DNA of 64,000 nucleotides, from the NCBI RefSeq assembly GCF_030272615.1, contig NC_081413.1, positions 559,959,945 to 560,023,944 of the forward strand, in the 5' to 3' direction. The notes under the pieces were generated by a model that was given only the letters and a program-made list of their open reading frames with translations, was not told the DNA's origin and made no database searches. A program made the position numbers and the translations under genes. Source of the DNA: Cryptomeria japonica (Eukaryota > Streptophyta > Pinopsida > Cupressales > Cupressaceae). Positions 1 through 13,160 of the stretch are shown one piece after another. Numbering within the stretch: the first letter of the stretch is position 1; every line of letters starts with the position of its first letter.

Positions 1-1601
1 ATTTTTGGAAGACTTCCCTTCCTAAGTTGAAGGAAAAATATAAGAGAATATTTCATAAGCGTGAGGTACTTTTTGCAGAACAACTATTTTTTTGTCCACC
101 TTTGTCCTTGATGTCAAAGGGGGGGAATTTTGGAAAATTTTGAAGAATTTTTGGAGAATCTTGAGAATCTTGAAGATATAAGGAATCTCTATCTAAGGGG
201 GAGTTTTTGAGTTTTTCTAACAAATCTTTTGAATTATTTTACCATCAATGACAAAGGAGACATTGTTGGAATTACTTATCTAAGTTCTCTTTGATGTCAA
301 ATTTGGTGGTCTGGATTGCTCTGGATATGTTGCAGAAAAATGGAAGATAGATATGTATGTTATGTTGCAGAACTATGGAAGATAGGTATGTATGTCGTGT
401 TGCAGAATAGTTGAAGATAGGTATGCATGACGCATATGGTACAGATTGGTGTGTTTCTGACATGTCTATTTCTCTAGAATTATGTATTAGAAATATGAGA
501 ATATGTGTATTTGGATGTGAGAGTTTTGGTGTTGGCTATGGAATTTGATTTCATGCTCCGAAAATCATTCTCCGGATGTTGTGCTCCAGTTGTATCTTCG
601 AGTATGCTGTGATAAATAGATTCTTGTGGTCCAGTTCCCTTTGATTCTTTTGATTTTTGGTGATACTTGTTTGATGGTTTGATAGTCACGTCTTGAATCG
701 TGTAGGGCTAAATTGGATCGTGATTATAGCACCCCAGTCTTAGCTATGCTCTATCTTGGTTTGGTTTTTCCCCAGATGTTCTACCTTGTGCTTCAGTGAT
801 TGCGACATTTAGTTAGCATGTTGTTTTGGCACTTCAAGGAAATGTTTATTTTGGGCTTGGCCAACATTGAAGATTGATGTTGATGTTTTATTTCGGTGAT
901 TGTAGAGTGTATCTTGATCGTTGAAATGTTCTTTTGAAGAAATGTTTTAGAGGCCGACTTGATGTATATTTCTAATTGACACACACACAAACACATATGC
1001 AGGATCTCTTGATTGTAATATATATTGAAGTAGTAAGTGAATAAGAAAGTATGAGAAGGATATATTGTGAAGGAGAAATTAAGCATGAGCGAAGGATAAA
1101 GTGGTAAGCATCAGAGTAAGAGAGTTGATTTAGTGTGAGCAGTTTGGTGCAGTCAGTTAGTGAAGCCTTTTGCAGAGGTTCTTAGCTGGATCTACTGCAA
1201 GCAGTCAGTGTATTGTTAGAGCTTTAACTAGAACTAATTCCATGCATGTGTAGATGCAATTTTCTCAGCTCAATTTTTTTGGCAGTAAGCCTTTCTGACA
1301 ATAAGCTCTCCAGACAGTGAGCCCTTTGATAATGAGCCTATTTTGTAATCTCATATAACTAGTTATATTATCTTGAGGGTTAACCCTCTTCATGGTTTTT
1401 CCCTTCTTGGTTTTTCCACGTATAAAAATCTAGTGTCTCTTGTTCGGCTTTGTTATGTTGTGGATTTCTTTTCTATTTTCTATTTCAAGGATAATTAAGA
1501 CTAAGTTAAGTTTCAAATCATCATAGTATTATTTGTTTCAGTTTTATTATATAGAGGAATACTAATTCACACCCCCTCTTAGTATTCTGGTCTGTTCAAC
1601 A
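1..1601 (+). mobile_element. 3' end of a SIRE/Maximus-like Copia retrotransposon with 3' LTR (264-1601)
   Basis: The left edge shows a degraded coding tail followed by GATGTCAAAGGGGGGGAA at about 110-127 and a purine tract (ACAAAGGAGACAT) just before the LTR. The LTR starts TGTTGGAATT at 264 and ends TGTTCAACA at 1601 (1,338 bp). It contains the TGGTTTTTCC / TTTTTCCACG and ACACCCCCTCTTAG features typical of SIRE-type LTR ends. No primer-binding site follows, consistent with a 3' LTR. The rest of the element lies left of the window. Lineage is from recalled features. Confidence 0.65.
264..1601 (+). repeat. Copia LTR, TGTTGG...CAACA, 1,338 bp
   Basis: The termini TGTTG and CAACA are inverted. 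The purine-rich tract is immediately upstream and no primer-binding site is downstream. Open frames on the opposite strand in this interval are chance frames in LTR sequence. Confidence 0.6.
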
Positions 1602-4300
1602 AGATTAACATTTGTTGGTCGCACTCGAGCAATTACCTTGAAACACCCATTCCAATCACAATGTAACATCAAGAAGACCATCTAACATGATGCAACACAC
1701 CAAGACATTCCTTGAACAACACATTGATATAATGCATTTCATTGCAGAGAGCCAATCAAATACATAGCACATTACCACTAATTGTGAACCATAATAACAT
1801 GAAAATTGAACTAAGACATAACACTAACACTATAAACATTTCCTCCAAGCTGCAACACCTAACACACTAATGTGGAGCACTTCTCAGACCAATTATGACA
1901 GATAACTAGGTATTGAGTCAATATTAATCACTAACCATATTAGCTACAACACCAAGGACCTAAAAAGAAATGAGTGCAATGCCCATAAAGCATAAACATT
2001 ATGTTTAATTCCTTAGGACCATATCAATAAATATGAAAGAATGCAGAGCATTATTCTAGACACATATCAATACATACTTCTGCACCAACTCACTTTATCA
2101 AATGTCTAAGGACCAAAATGTCCTGGAAAAATTATCTTCTCGCATAGTACAATATATGTATTCTAATATCATGCATCTTATTCTCATCTTAATATCTCAA
2201 ACCATCTAAACCTCATCACGCACTCTTTGCCTACCAACATCACCAATTGTATTACACAATGTAGACATCATACACCAAGAATGTGGACATCCACATATCA
2301 TCTACACCCAATGTCCATTTGTTTTATATCAAACTCTTCATATCAATTATGTAAAATACAATAAATAACAACTGACAATAAGTTGTCAACAACCTCCTTA
2401 TATACTAGTAATCAACTTCATCATTACTTCTGCAATCATCATTGCTTCCCAATACACCAAATTGATTGTGGTCATTAACCAAGAACATTATTAAAAACAT
2501 CTCTACCATTGCATATTGGACAAAACAAGCATCAGTATCATTCAAGAGCAAGTATCTTCATCAATTGTCTCCATCTATTAGAGCAACATACACAATCTAC
2601 AATAATCACCATATCAGGAATGGTCTCCACTATCCATGGTCCTCTATAGAAGATCAACAACCTCCATTCAATTGAACGATGTGCTAACATCATGGAAGAT
2701 ATCAACAACAACTAGATAGAGAACCAACACCCCCTATCTATCAACCACAACTAGATAGAGAGCCAACACCTCCTGACAATCTATCATGATCTTCCATATT
2801 TATGTCAATGCATCATACCATATTCTTATGATAAACTTAATCACTCCCTCACTGAATACAATAGTTCTCTATCTAGCCAATCATCAATGACAATACAATC
2901 AAGGACAACATATATTGTTAGACACCAAGTTGACATCATTGACAACAACTATCAATGAATAGTAAAAATTAAAATTCAAATGGGAAAATTTCCTCATGTC
3001 AAAGGAAAGTTCTTCTTCATAGAAGAACAAACAATCCAAGATAATTTATTGGTGAGACAAACGTAAATCTAGCTACCACTCCAATACAAAGTGTCATGTG
3101 TAGAAAAACATGTTCACACATGTAGAAGCAATGGGTTCCCACAAATATGAAGTGGAGAAGAAAGACCCTAAAGCTACATATATTCATGTAATAACTACAA
3201 CATCCATATCAAATGTAGAAGAAAATCACCTAGTACATTTATAAATGTGGTTGCATGACCAACCATATTAATTTTTTTTGTCAATGCCAAAATCATAAAG
3301 AATGTCATTTTTTAAGGAACCATCATGTACCTAAATTTGACAGCCATGCCTCATCCACCTTTTAAAATTTGGGATGAATTAAATTCCTAATGTACTCAAG
3401 GGATATATATCACACATGAACATTATTTCTCACATATGTTCAATGCTTTTTGTGAGGAGCAATTACGTGGCATTATGCCAATTGACTCCAATGGCACAAT
3501 CCTTATATATTCCTACTTACATTGTCACCAAGTTGTATACACAATCAATCCTTACAAAATCACTATATCAATAAGTGGTTAGATCTATCAAATAACGTAA
3601 GCAATTCCAAGACTCAAACATTTCATACAACCTCTATACAAGAATTCACACGTATCCTTATGCATTATTGGGATGATTTCCTTCCGAGAAGGGTTGAATA
3701 ATTTACATGATATTACACAAACCTACATGCCAATATTAGTCATATTCAAAATAGTGCACAACCTTGTGTGAAGCCTCATACACCATGTTGCATGTACATA
3801 ACTTGAATAACCATGCAATAAACCTACACATAGCTCATTTCTTCATGTATTGGTTGTGTAATATTTGGAACCATGTTTTGTAATGTTAATGAAATCACAC
3901 AACTCATGCACAATTTTTTGCATCACATGTCACTTGTAGAACATCAAGAATTATGTTGCACAAATTCATAAGTAACTTTGTCTAAGTTTAATGTCATAAC
4001 TACATCTATACATGTCAACACATGAACCACATAATCTAGAACTCAACATCAAAATTCGTGCAATATCACATAATATTAAGCATCAAGCCATCACACCTTC
4101 TAGAGTGATTTTTTGAGACTCTATATGTCAACACAAAGCATGACCAAGCTCTTAATCATCAAGAGATGAAGTGTCATACATGAAAAGCTAATTGGTTTAA
4201 CTTCCATAATGATCCACATTTACATAATTATGTAAACTATATATGTACATCTATAACATAACAATTAGGTATCCATTAAGATATTAGATAGTAGTAACTA
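1602..4300. other. AT-rich stretch without recognised features
   Basis: No protein-coding homology was recognised. The strand is rich in A and C. A short direct repeat of ACAACTAGATAGAGA-type sequence occurs at about 2708-2770. It is probably decayed repeat DNA. Confidence 0.5.
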
Positions 4301-5690
4301 TGTCATGCCCAAACTTTTGGGCAAAAATGCAACAACATTTTTTTTAAACAACACTAAAATACTTGATGTTCTAAGTTCAAAGGGTGTGACATCATAATTT
4401 GTTTCAATAAAAGATATCTCACGTGTCATTAAGAATGGGTTCTAAAGAGAGCGAAATTTTGTTTAATTTAATTAGGAGACTTAAGTCTTATCTCAATCTC
4501 CTAAGCGGTTTAATAAACAAATTAGATTTTAATCTACTAAACAATTACAATAATTACCATTACTTAAACTGAACTATTTAACCCTATAAAGTCATCACAA
4601 CCTAGATAATTAATTAATTTGCCCAAGTCAATCTTCACTTTTAAGTATATCATGAGTTAATTATTATTTCCTCATAGTATTTAAATAATTCCTTAAATTA
4701 ACATTAATACAAATTAATTGTATTAATATTAATTATTTAAATAAGCAAATGAATACCAAGTTTCCAAAACATCATTAAATTAACTAATCAATTAAATTAT
4801 TATTATTGCTTAGAGAAACAATCTCCTATAATCGATAACTAAAAACCCCCTTAAAACTTAAATGGTCATTAACACTTAAATTACCCAATATAGTAGTATA
4901 AAATATCCCTTAAGAGTTAAATAAAAACCCTTTAAATAAAGGAACACATGAGGACATTATAAAATTACTTTATCTAAAATGGGGGAGGGAAATATTTCCC
5001 ATTAACTTAATTTTAAAACAAAGTTCAACCCCCCCCCCCCCCGCCCCCCGCCCCTTAATATTATAATCTTTTAAAATATAAGTGGGTTAACCCTAACTAG
5101 GTTTCCCCCTTTTATTTTAAAAATCATATCTATCTACTACTACTTTTCTTTCTTTTATTTTCTTATATTCTTTATCTAACCCTAACCCTAAATCAGGTTA
5201 GGGTTCTATGAGAAATACAATTTAGATCTATTACTATCCTTTGTTTGAAATCTTCTTATTTTATTTTATTTTATTTCTCTTATGTTGTAGGGTTTTCGAC
5301 CATGGTGGAGGAATGGCAGAGGCCAAAGCACGACGACCAAGGGTGAAGGAAGCAACGACGATCGCTAGCAGGCGGTGTCGCGTGTTGCAGACCACACTTA
5401 GGTGAATGGCAGGGCAGTTAGGAGGAAGGGCGGTGGAGGGAAGCCGAACCCTAGCGGCTCTCCCCCACAGTAGATCAGGGATGGAGGAGAGTCTCATGAA
5501 ACCCAAAGGAGGGGAGGCGAGGTAGCAGAGAGAGGGGAGTGGTGGTCGTGGCCCCCATTGCGAGCTACCTATAGTGGTGGTCGAGCCGACCAGAGTGGTT
5601 TACCCATAGTGGCGGTCGAGCCTCCACTGTGGGCTAACCTCACAATGGCGTGGGGTGGGGTGGAGCCTCTATATATATTTATTAACATTC
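4301..5690. other. Region with hairpin, poly-C tract, telomere-like motif and GC-rich island
   Basis: TGTCATGCCC begins at 4301, and a near-perfect hairpin GCCCAAACTTTTGGGC follows at 4306-4321. A C-run of about 15 lies near 5028. CCCTAACCCTAAA next to its inverse GGTTAGGGTT lies near 5178-5205. A GC-rich block (about 5285-5660) stands out in AT-rich DNA and has an 81-codon minus-strand frame without recognisable homology. It may be part of an LTR, but the other end was not found. Confidence 0.4.
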
Positions 5691-8600
5691 ATTTACTGTG
5701 CAAATGTATTTTCCAGAATAGACTATAATACAACAACATTTGATTTACAAGTAAAATATATATTTTTTCTTAAAGAAGGTCTCACAAAAAAATTATTAGA
5801 ATAGTATATATAACAGTAATGATTTTATTTTCTTTAAGACTAGCCAACAATAACACTTAGTGTACATAATGAATGAACACAAGACTTAAATATGAACTTT
5901 AACTTTCTGGTTTTACATTCTGTTAAATATTTATTTCCTACTACAGATTTACTACTAGCACCTTTTAACATAAGAATATGCTCAAATAAATAAATTAATT
6001 ACAAATATATTTATTCAACACCGCATGTTTAGATTTCATACTACACAAGTTTACACCATAAAATAGAGTAAAGAGATAAAGCTGCATTTTATTTAAATAT
6101 TTATCTACCCTTTATATATATATATTCAATAGACATTATAGCTGAAAATAAGTTTATATTTCCCACTCCATTTCATGATATTAAATAAACAATATAAGAA
6201 TACTATTTAAATGCTTCTTTGATTCCAATGTAATGAATATACAAAAAAGGTAAATATACATTCTTTTCTTTTGAATCTACTTTACAATAATAACAAGATA
6301 ACAACTTCAAGCCTCTCTTTTGCTTTACAAAAAAAATAAGGAGCTTGTTACAATACATCTTTTTAGAACTCCAAATAAATCTAATATGAGACTTTGCACA
6401 TGAACTTGGTTTTTCTATCCCGAATGAAAACCTGGAAACAAACTTGTAGGTTGTGACCATGGAGGCTCACCTCCCAACCTAGGCTTACAAGAAGCCACCC
6501 CCGAGCTAGGAGAACCAAGGCTAAATGGGTTACAAACAAACTCAACCACACATGCAAGAAAAGCTTAAACAAACATAAACTCCCAACCCAAGGATTTACA
6601 TTGTCACTATCTGACTAACTTTGTGGGGTGAAGGTGGACCAAGTACCTAGAGGAGATCTACAAGAAAGAGGAACAAATGCCTTCGCAAGGCTACCAAATT
6701 ACAACCAACTCAAGGTCAAATACTTGACCCAAAACAACCCTTATGTCCCCCATGGCTTACAAGCCCATATCTCCCCTCGTGACCCCTTTTGCATAAGCAT
6801 AAAAACAATGCAGCAAGGGTCCCATAACCCTTGTGTATCTCTCTTCCAAGAAGAGAGTCTCTACACTCTTAGGTTATTAATCAGCCCTTCACCCCAAGGC
6901 TACTCTACCCTCCCAAGGGTGAGTATGGACTTGAAACAACCATATAACAATTATATCACAAAAATCACAAAGACAAACACAAAGAAGGAAAATCAACATC
7001 CAACATCACGAAACACATATACACAAAAACTAATACAAAAACAAATTTTCCTTTATGAAACTATGATAATCAAAATGCATGGGAGAACACTACCAACCTT
7101 TGATCATGCAAAAAGGTATGAGAAATGGTTGAAGAAGTGCTTCCCAATCCACTAGTCTTTTCTTCCCAAAACCAAAGATGCAACTCTAAATCCAAATTTT
7201 CAACAACTACTCTAAGTCTCCAAGATTGGAGAGTGGGTGATCAAAATCCTAAGTTTGAATCCCTTCCCTAAGTAGGCTCTTCTCACACTTTCCAACTTCC
7301 TTGGAAGGGATGTGAGATCTCATAGGTTGGTCTTCCCAACCTCTTACATGGTTTCTAAAAATGGAAACTTAAAAAGGTAAGAGAAAGTGGGGAAGAGCAA
7401 CTATCACTCAAATGGAAGGTTGTCTAACCAAGGAGAAATCCTCAAAAGTTGAATTTTCGTCCATCTTGGAAAACTCACTTTTGAGGTGACTTGACAGTCA
7501 CATGTGAGTGGTCACATGGATAAAATTGACCTTTACCCATAGGTATAACATATGGGCCTTCAAAAGTGCCCTAAACCTAACCTTAGGAGTTAGTTGACCC
7601 TCCAGAAACCCACCTAAAGTTTGTCTACAGGTCAAACTTGAGTTGACCATTCTAATGCCTCTAACCAAGACTTTATTGAGACCACACTAAGATATTTTGA
7701 ATAATGCATTGGTTATACAAATTCCCTCCAAAGGACATGTCATTGTCAACTCACTTCACAACACAAGTGTCAAGTGACACAATAAAAATACACAATACCA
7801 TAATACGCATGGCATGTCCCTTTTTGGAATTAACAAAATTAACAAATACATATTACACACACATTCAAGAATTCACATTTACAAATATAAACACATTACA
7901 TACGAGGTGTTGTCTCTCCAAATAGACAACCCTTGGCTTCACAAACACGCATAGGTTTAGCTTGATTCTCCAAATAGTTTCCATGGTCACATGGATTAGT
8001 TTTCCTGCACATCTCACTTTGCACATTAGTAATCTCAAATAATCACACGCAATATTAATATATGAAAATAGTACAATTCAGACACTTCGCATACAATTTA
8101 AATCATAACAATCAAATTATCAATTATCTAATAGAATCCACATGAAATAATTTACTCAACGGCATCATCATAATCATCATGAAATTCAATCATTCGTAAG
8201 ACATGCATCCATGTTTTCTAACATCATAAATGAAGTACTGCAAATGAGAAATAGATGTCATACATCATATCAATGTTATCCAATCACTGGATCATATAGA
8301 ATCTATATCCATAATGCATCAAAATAAAGTATCAATAATAGGTTCAACATGAAAAAAAAACTGCAAAGCTATGACTGCTTGGGGTAGGGCCTCACAAAAT
8401 ACATATCATACATTCTCCTCAAGAGTATGATATGTACATAACATTAAAATTAATAAAATGGTTTATTCCAATTCTCACTCATATTCTTCTATATTTAAAC
8501 CTTGATCTCTATATTGCTTCTGCACACACAAAAGACATCTAGATCCTCATCTAGACCATTGTCCCTTGGACCATATGGGATCTAGATTAAAAAAGTTGGC

Positions 8601-9690
8601 ATATCTGATGAACCTGGCCTAATTGCACCTTCACACACTTGAGGGACTAGTCCTAATCCTCAATTTTGTTCACTTGCTTAGCTAGATTGATTTTGTGATG
8701 TGAAATTGATATCAACTCAATCCACATTTATATTTTTAAACATAAACTTTACAATTGAACCCATATCATCCACCTTCAGCGAGTCCTTATGTGTTGACTT
8801 AAAGTACAAAAAAAAAAAAAAAATTACATTTCAGCATATTGTATTAAAAAAACTCAATCCATTTTAACACATTAGTTAGATCTAAAAGCATTCATGATAT
8901 ATCCATAGAAAGCATCTGCTTAGAGGTCAATTACACATTACATTTTTGCAAGGCCAATTTTGTGTTCCAATAATCACCATCACTAAATCTTGAAAATAGC
9001 CCACTTTATATTCCATCATTCTACTTTCAACAAGAAAAAGAATTCACCCCAAAAACAAACACTTCTTAATTACAATTTAAATGTTCTAATCAAAGACGTA
9101 AAAAACTGTATATCAACTACTAAAACCAACCTAATATTTAGTTATCTATCGATTTTCTAAATTCCATCATGACTTTTAAGTGAGCTACATATTCTATGTA
9201 TTTAGTTTATTCAACACAAATATTAAAAATATTAAATTAACTTAATTTGTAATGTTTGGTGGAACCATGAAAAACGGAAAAGAAAAAGAGTAAAAGGGAC
9301 CTTGGAAAAGGAAGAGTCAAATAATGGCCTTTTTTGACACGTATCATAGGAAGTGTAATCATCATGTGGCCCAATGTTTCACAAGGGTTCACGGGATTCT
9401 CTACTGCCCTAACATTTTAGGTCCAAAATATTAGGCCCAAGGAAGAATCCAACTAAAGCTATTTCCTTGTTTCTTTTTCCCAAAGCATTTCCCCTCTTGT
9501 TAGGCTAAAGGAAAAGAGGAGAGGAAAACAAAGTTTAGGACAACAAAAAGCACATATTTAACTTTATTAAGAAGGGGACTCCTCTTACACAAAAGCAAAA
9601 GAGCACTAAGATGGCCAATGCCCCACTTAGTGGGATGCTTTTGTATCTTGAAAACTCATGATGTGTTCAAGGGGCATTTGTAATAAAGGA
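5690..9690. other. AT-rich repeat-derived DNA, no gene recognised
   Basis: A 175-codon plus-strand frame at 6628-7155 has no recognised domain and composition like its surroundings, so it is not called a gene. Sequence near 8375-8396 resembles the start of a minus-strand LTR (TGTGAGGCCCTACCCC). Poly(A) of about 18 occurs near 8806. Confidence 0.4.
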
Positions 9691-9869
9691 AAAGATTTAG
9701 GGTCCCATGTCCTCATATGGATGCACATAACACATGGAGGTGATTAAACATAAGTCTAAGTAATGATAAATTAAGTTAGGTTTAGATATATTAGGAGTTA
9801 ACCATAAATATAAATAGATATTTGAAATATAAATTGAAATAGAATGAGATGGATTAGAGTTAATTAAAA

Positions 9870-11400
9870 ATTGATATGATGTGATTGCAATACAAAAGGT
9901 TATGTCGGTAATTGGTGGAAGGAAGTTCAATTGGATAGAGATAGAAGAGGGAAAGAAAAGATCACAAAGTGAGATAGAATGGTTGAAAAACTGGGATAGA
10001 ATGGTTGAAAAACTGAAAAGACAATTTATTCTTGTTGATTATGAACTAGATTTATTGGAGAAAATGTAAAGTTTGAAACAAGTCAGAAGATCTGTGGAAG
10101 AATGCAGTGAATAATCTCAAGGAGTTTTGGTCTAAATGGGACATTTTGAGGCTTGTAAGGAGAAGGTGGCATGTTATATCAATGGAATGAAACCAAGTAT
10201 TCAAGAGGAATTGAGTTTAATTACAATTTACACAATGAAAGATGCATACCAATTTGCATTAAAAGTTGAACAAAAGAATTGAAAGCAAACAAAAGGGAAG
10301 ATGTAGATCATATGGAGACCAAAATGGATCAAAATAATGAGGACTATACCAGTAGTGAAAAATAGAAAATAATGATGCATACCATCCCTGTGATAAAAAA
10401 TTTAGAGGAAAAGGAAGATCTAGCAAAGGATTTGGAGGAGGAAATTACAAAATAACTTGTTTCAGATGTGGAGAAGGACATAGAGCTTACGAGTGTCTAG
10501 AAAAAGGAAAGACAAATAGAAGACCAGAAGGAAATGCTCGAGTAGCACATATCGATGAAGATGTTAAGTCTTCAGATTCAGAAGATGTAGAAAGTGGAGA
10601 AGTACTTGTTTCAAGAAAAGCCTTGATGATCGAAGGAAAAGAATCAACTCAAAGGAAATTTATTTTGAACAAGATGTAAGTGTGAAGGTAAAGTATGTAA
10701 TGTTATTATTTATGGTGGTAGTACTGACAATCTTGTTTATGAAAAAATGGTAAACAAATTGCAATCTTGTTTCATTAATGAAGTTAAACAATTAATGAAA
10801 TAGGATGAGGATGAAGATAATGATATACTAATGCAAGTTGAAATAGTGTTGACTGCATTTAAGATAGGTAGAGTGAAAGTTTTAGTAGAGAAAGAAGAGG
10901 TAAAATATTATTTTTGTGAAAAATTTGTTTAAGCTAATTTACTTGAGAATTATAAGATTGGCATATAAGAAGATATAGAAGCAATGAATGCATTAGAAGA
11001 TGAAGGTACAATTAAAAGTGAGGAAGAATGAGCAAGTGAAAGTTGAGTTGTTTGATGATCTCTTGTTTGAGAAAGAGATCGGTGAATATAAAGATCACAT
11101 GACCAATAGTTTGTTGCAAGATGGGAAAGACGAACCTTGTATTTAGTTTGCTAACATTGATTTGGTAGCCTAGGAGAAAGAGTTTGCAGCTGAAATTTGT
11201 CTTTTAGAAGACATGGAGAAAGAGAAACACAATGTTGCAACAGAGGTTGATGATGATGAAGAAGTTGTTTCAGCAATGGTAGAGAAAGATGTAATGCATG
11301 AAATTTCTTATTTTACTAAAGGGGAAAATATGTATGATTTTCTCGAATCTTAGTGCATTTTGATGGGAGTTGGATTATGTGAAAAGAGGGAGAAAGAGAG
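9870..11400 (+). pseudogene. Decayed Ty3/Gypsy (chromovirus-like) gag-protease remnant
   Basis: Successive plus-strand segments with many stops read as gag: MVEKLKRQFILVDYE, then VACYINGMKPSIQEEL and DAYQFALKVEQK. A CCHC zinc knuckle CFRCGEGHRAYEC follows (10458-10496), then the start of a retropepsin-like segment with KVEGKVCNVII and GGSTDNLV, where the catalytic Asp appears replaced by Tyr. Reverse transcriptase and integrase are not found downstream. A 21-bp direct repeat doubles a few residues at about 9973-10015. The family call rests on the order of motifs. Confidence 0.7.
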
Positions 11401-13160
11401 GAAGAATAAAAGAGAGGAGACATAAAATTGCAGAGAAAGGTGAGAAAAATATTCAAGCAAATGAGAAAGAATAGTGGAGTACCCATGGTCAAAGGGTTAT
11501 CCTCCTCAACTAAAAAAATGTTGAATTTAATCTTTCTAAGGTTTTTGTTGAATAATGTTGCAAGATGAGTAAATTTGTAATAAACAAAGAATATTTAGTA
11601 AACATTTGGCCATAGTTTTGAAGGCAAGTTTGACTAGAGGTGACTCAAATTTGAATCTAGTATATTCTATTTCAAGCCTAGAATATTCCTTTCTGAGTGT
11701 AATATTTTAGGATTTACCATTTGTGATCACTCATAGTTCTCCTCCTAAATGATAGCTACACAAATGGGCACCAAGAATGTTGAGTGAAATGGTTGGCCTA
11801 GTTGATCGATATTATTGGTAGGTTTGAAGGTGGAGTTGACAAAGCATCTAATGGCAGCAAAGTGAGAAAATGTTTCCCTCTTGGTTTTGACATAACCTTT
11901 TCAGAGGTTACCAAAACCATAGGTTAAGGTAATTCAAGTAGATTTAAAAAATAACAACTTTCATTTCTAGACTTAGTTTTTGGCAAGGGTTTGAGGGGGA
12001 AGAAAAAGAGAGATGAAAAGTAATAAGATTGGAAATCTATTTGTTGTTGTAGTTTCTTCTACAAGTTATGACAAAGATATTGAGTTCAAAGTGCCCATTA
12101 ACTCTAGTTAGTGCCCATTTAGAGTGAATAGTGGTAGTTTGAATTGATTTTTATTCAATTGGCAAGAGGGGAGCCCTCTAGATAGATGAAGATGGGCTTG
12201 AGGAGGGTGAGAAATTAACTATTGCTAGGATGCCATATGGATATGGATTTGAAGGCATAATCTATATATAGAAATCAGATTTTTCTTTCAATCAATAAAT
12301 CTTTGTTATGTTTGCATATTCTAAATCTGATTTTATTTGTGAGTTTGTTTGATATATGTTAGTTTAAATTTGAAGGGATAGTAAATTTTTAAGAGCGTCT
12401 TGTGCTCAAATGGCAACACATCATGCTAATTTTCATAAGATGTGCTAACATCCACTAATAGTCAATCATGCAACAATCATTTATGTAACTTTTTGCCACC
12501 TTTATCTTGATGATTGGGCTTGGTAGCCAATCTAGGTTAAATTCTAATTGCCAGTTCAAGTACCTAACATGTTTGTCTTCCCTTGTACTTCCTTTTCTTT
12601 TGATTGAATCTATAAAAAGTCACTCCTAAATCTCACTCTTGGACAATCTATGAATCTCTCTTACAAGTTCTTGATTTTTCATGCTCTTGCATGATCTATA
12701 ATCAACAATACTACCAACATATTAAAGGTTCTTGAGCACTTTGTTGTTCAATGTGATTTCCTTGACATCTTTTGAACATTTAGAAGAAATCTAAATTGCG
12801 ATTCTTGCAATTTTTGCTTCCATTTCATGATGTGAGGTAATAGTATTCGAACCTTATTTTTTTACTCTTGTTTTAACAACATTTGTGAATATGTTAATGT
12901 TTACATGACACTTGTTTCTCTAGTTCTAGACACATGTAAGCTAGGAGCACACATCTCATTTTATATTATCATTGGCTACCTATGGAGGTCCAAAGCTAAA
13001 TAGGGGTTTGACCATTCTTGGCAAGCTCCTAAACAACCCAACTTTCCTCTTTGTTCAAGCTAGTAAGGTTTAAAAAATTACAAATATACAAAGTTATGGT
13101 TTTATTCTTCCATTCTCTTTTTCATTTCATTTTTCCATCTATTAAACTTTGTTTTTGATA
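11400..13160. other. Non-coding stretch, possibly the tail of the Gypsy remnant
   Basis: No intact frame was found. A TATA-like TATATATAG near 12263 and AATAAATC near 12294 suggest LTR-type sequence, but no termini could be fixed. Confidence 0.3.

Noticed and set aside
272-1086. Minus-strand open frames of 60-100 codons at the left edge
   Set aside because: They lie within an LTR and its neighbourhood and show no homology.
6628-7155. 175-codon plus-strand open frame
   Set aside because: No recognisable domain, composition like the surrounding non-coding DNA, and no splice or promoter context; probably chance in repeat DNA.
4301-7300. Possible LTR starting TGTCATGCCC at 4301
   Set aside because: No matching right end with the left flank AACTA was found downstream.
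5891-8396. Possible minus-strand LTR from TGTGAGGCCC (8396) to TGAACTTTAA (5891) with AAATA on both sides
   Set aside because: AAATA next to TG is expected by chance in such AT-rich sequence, and no related copy in the window confirms the ends.
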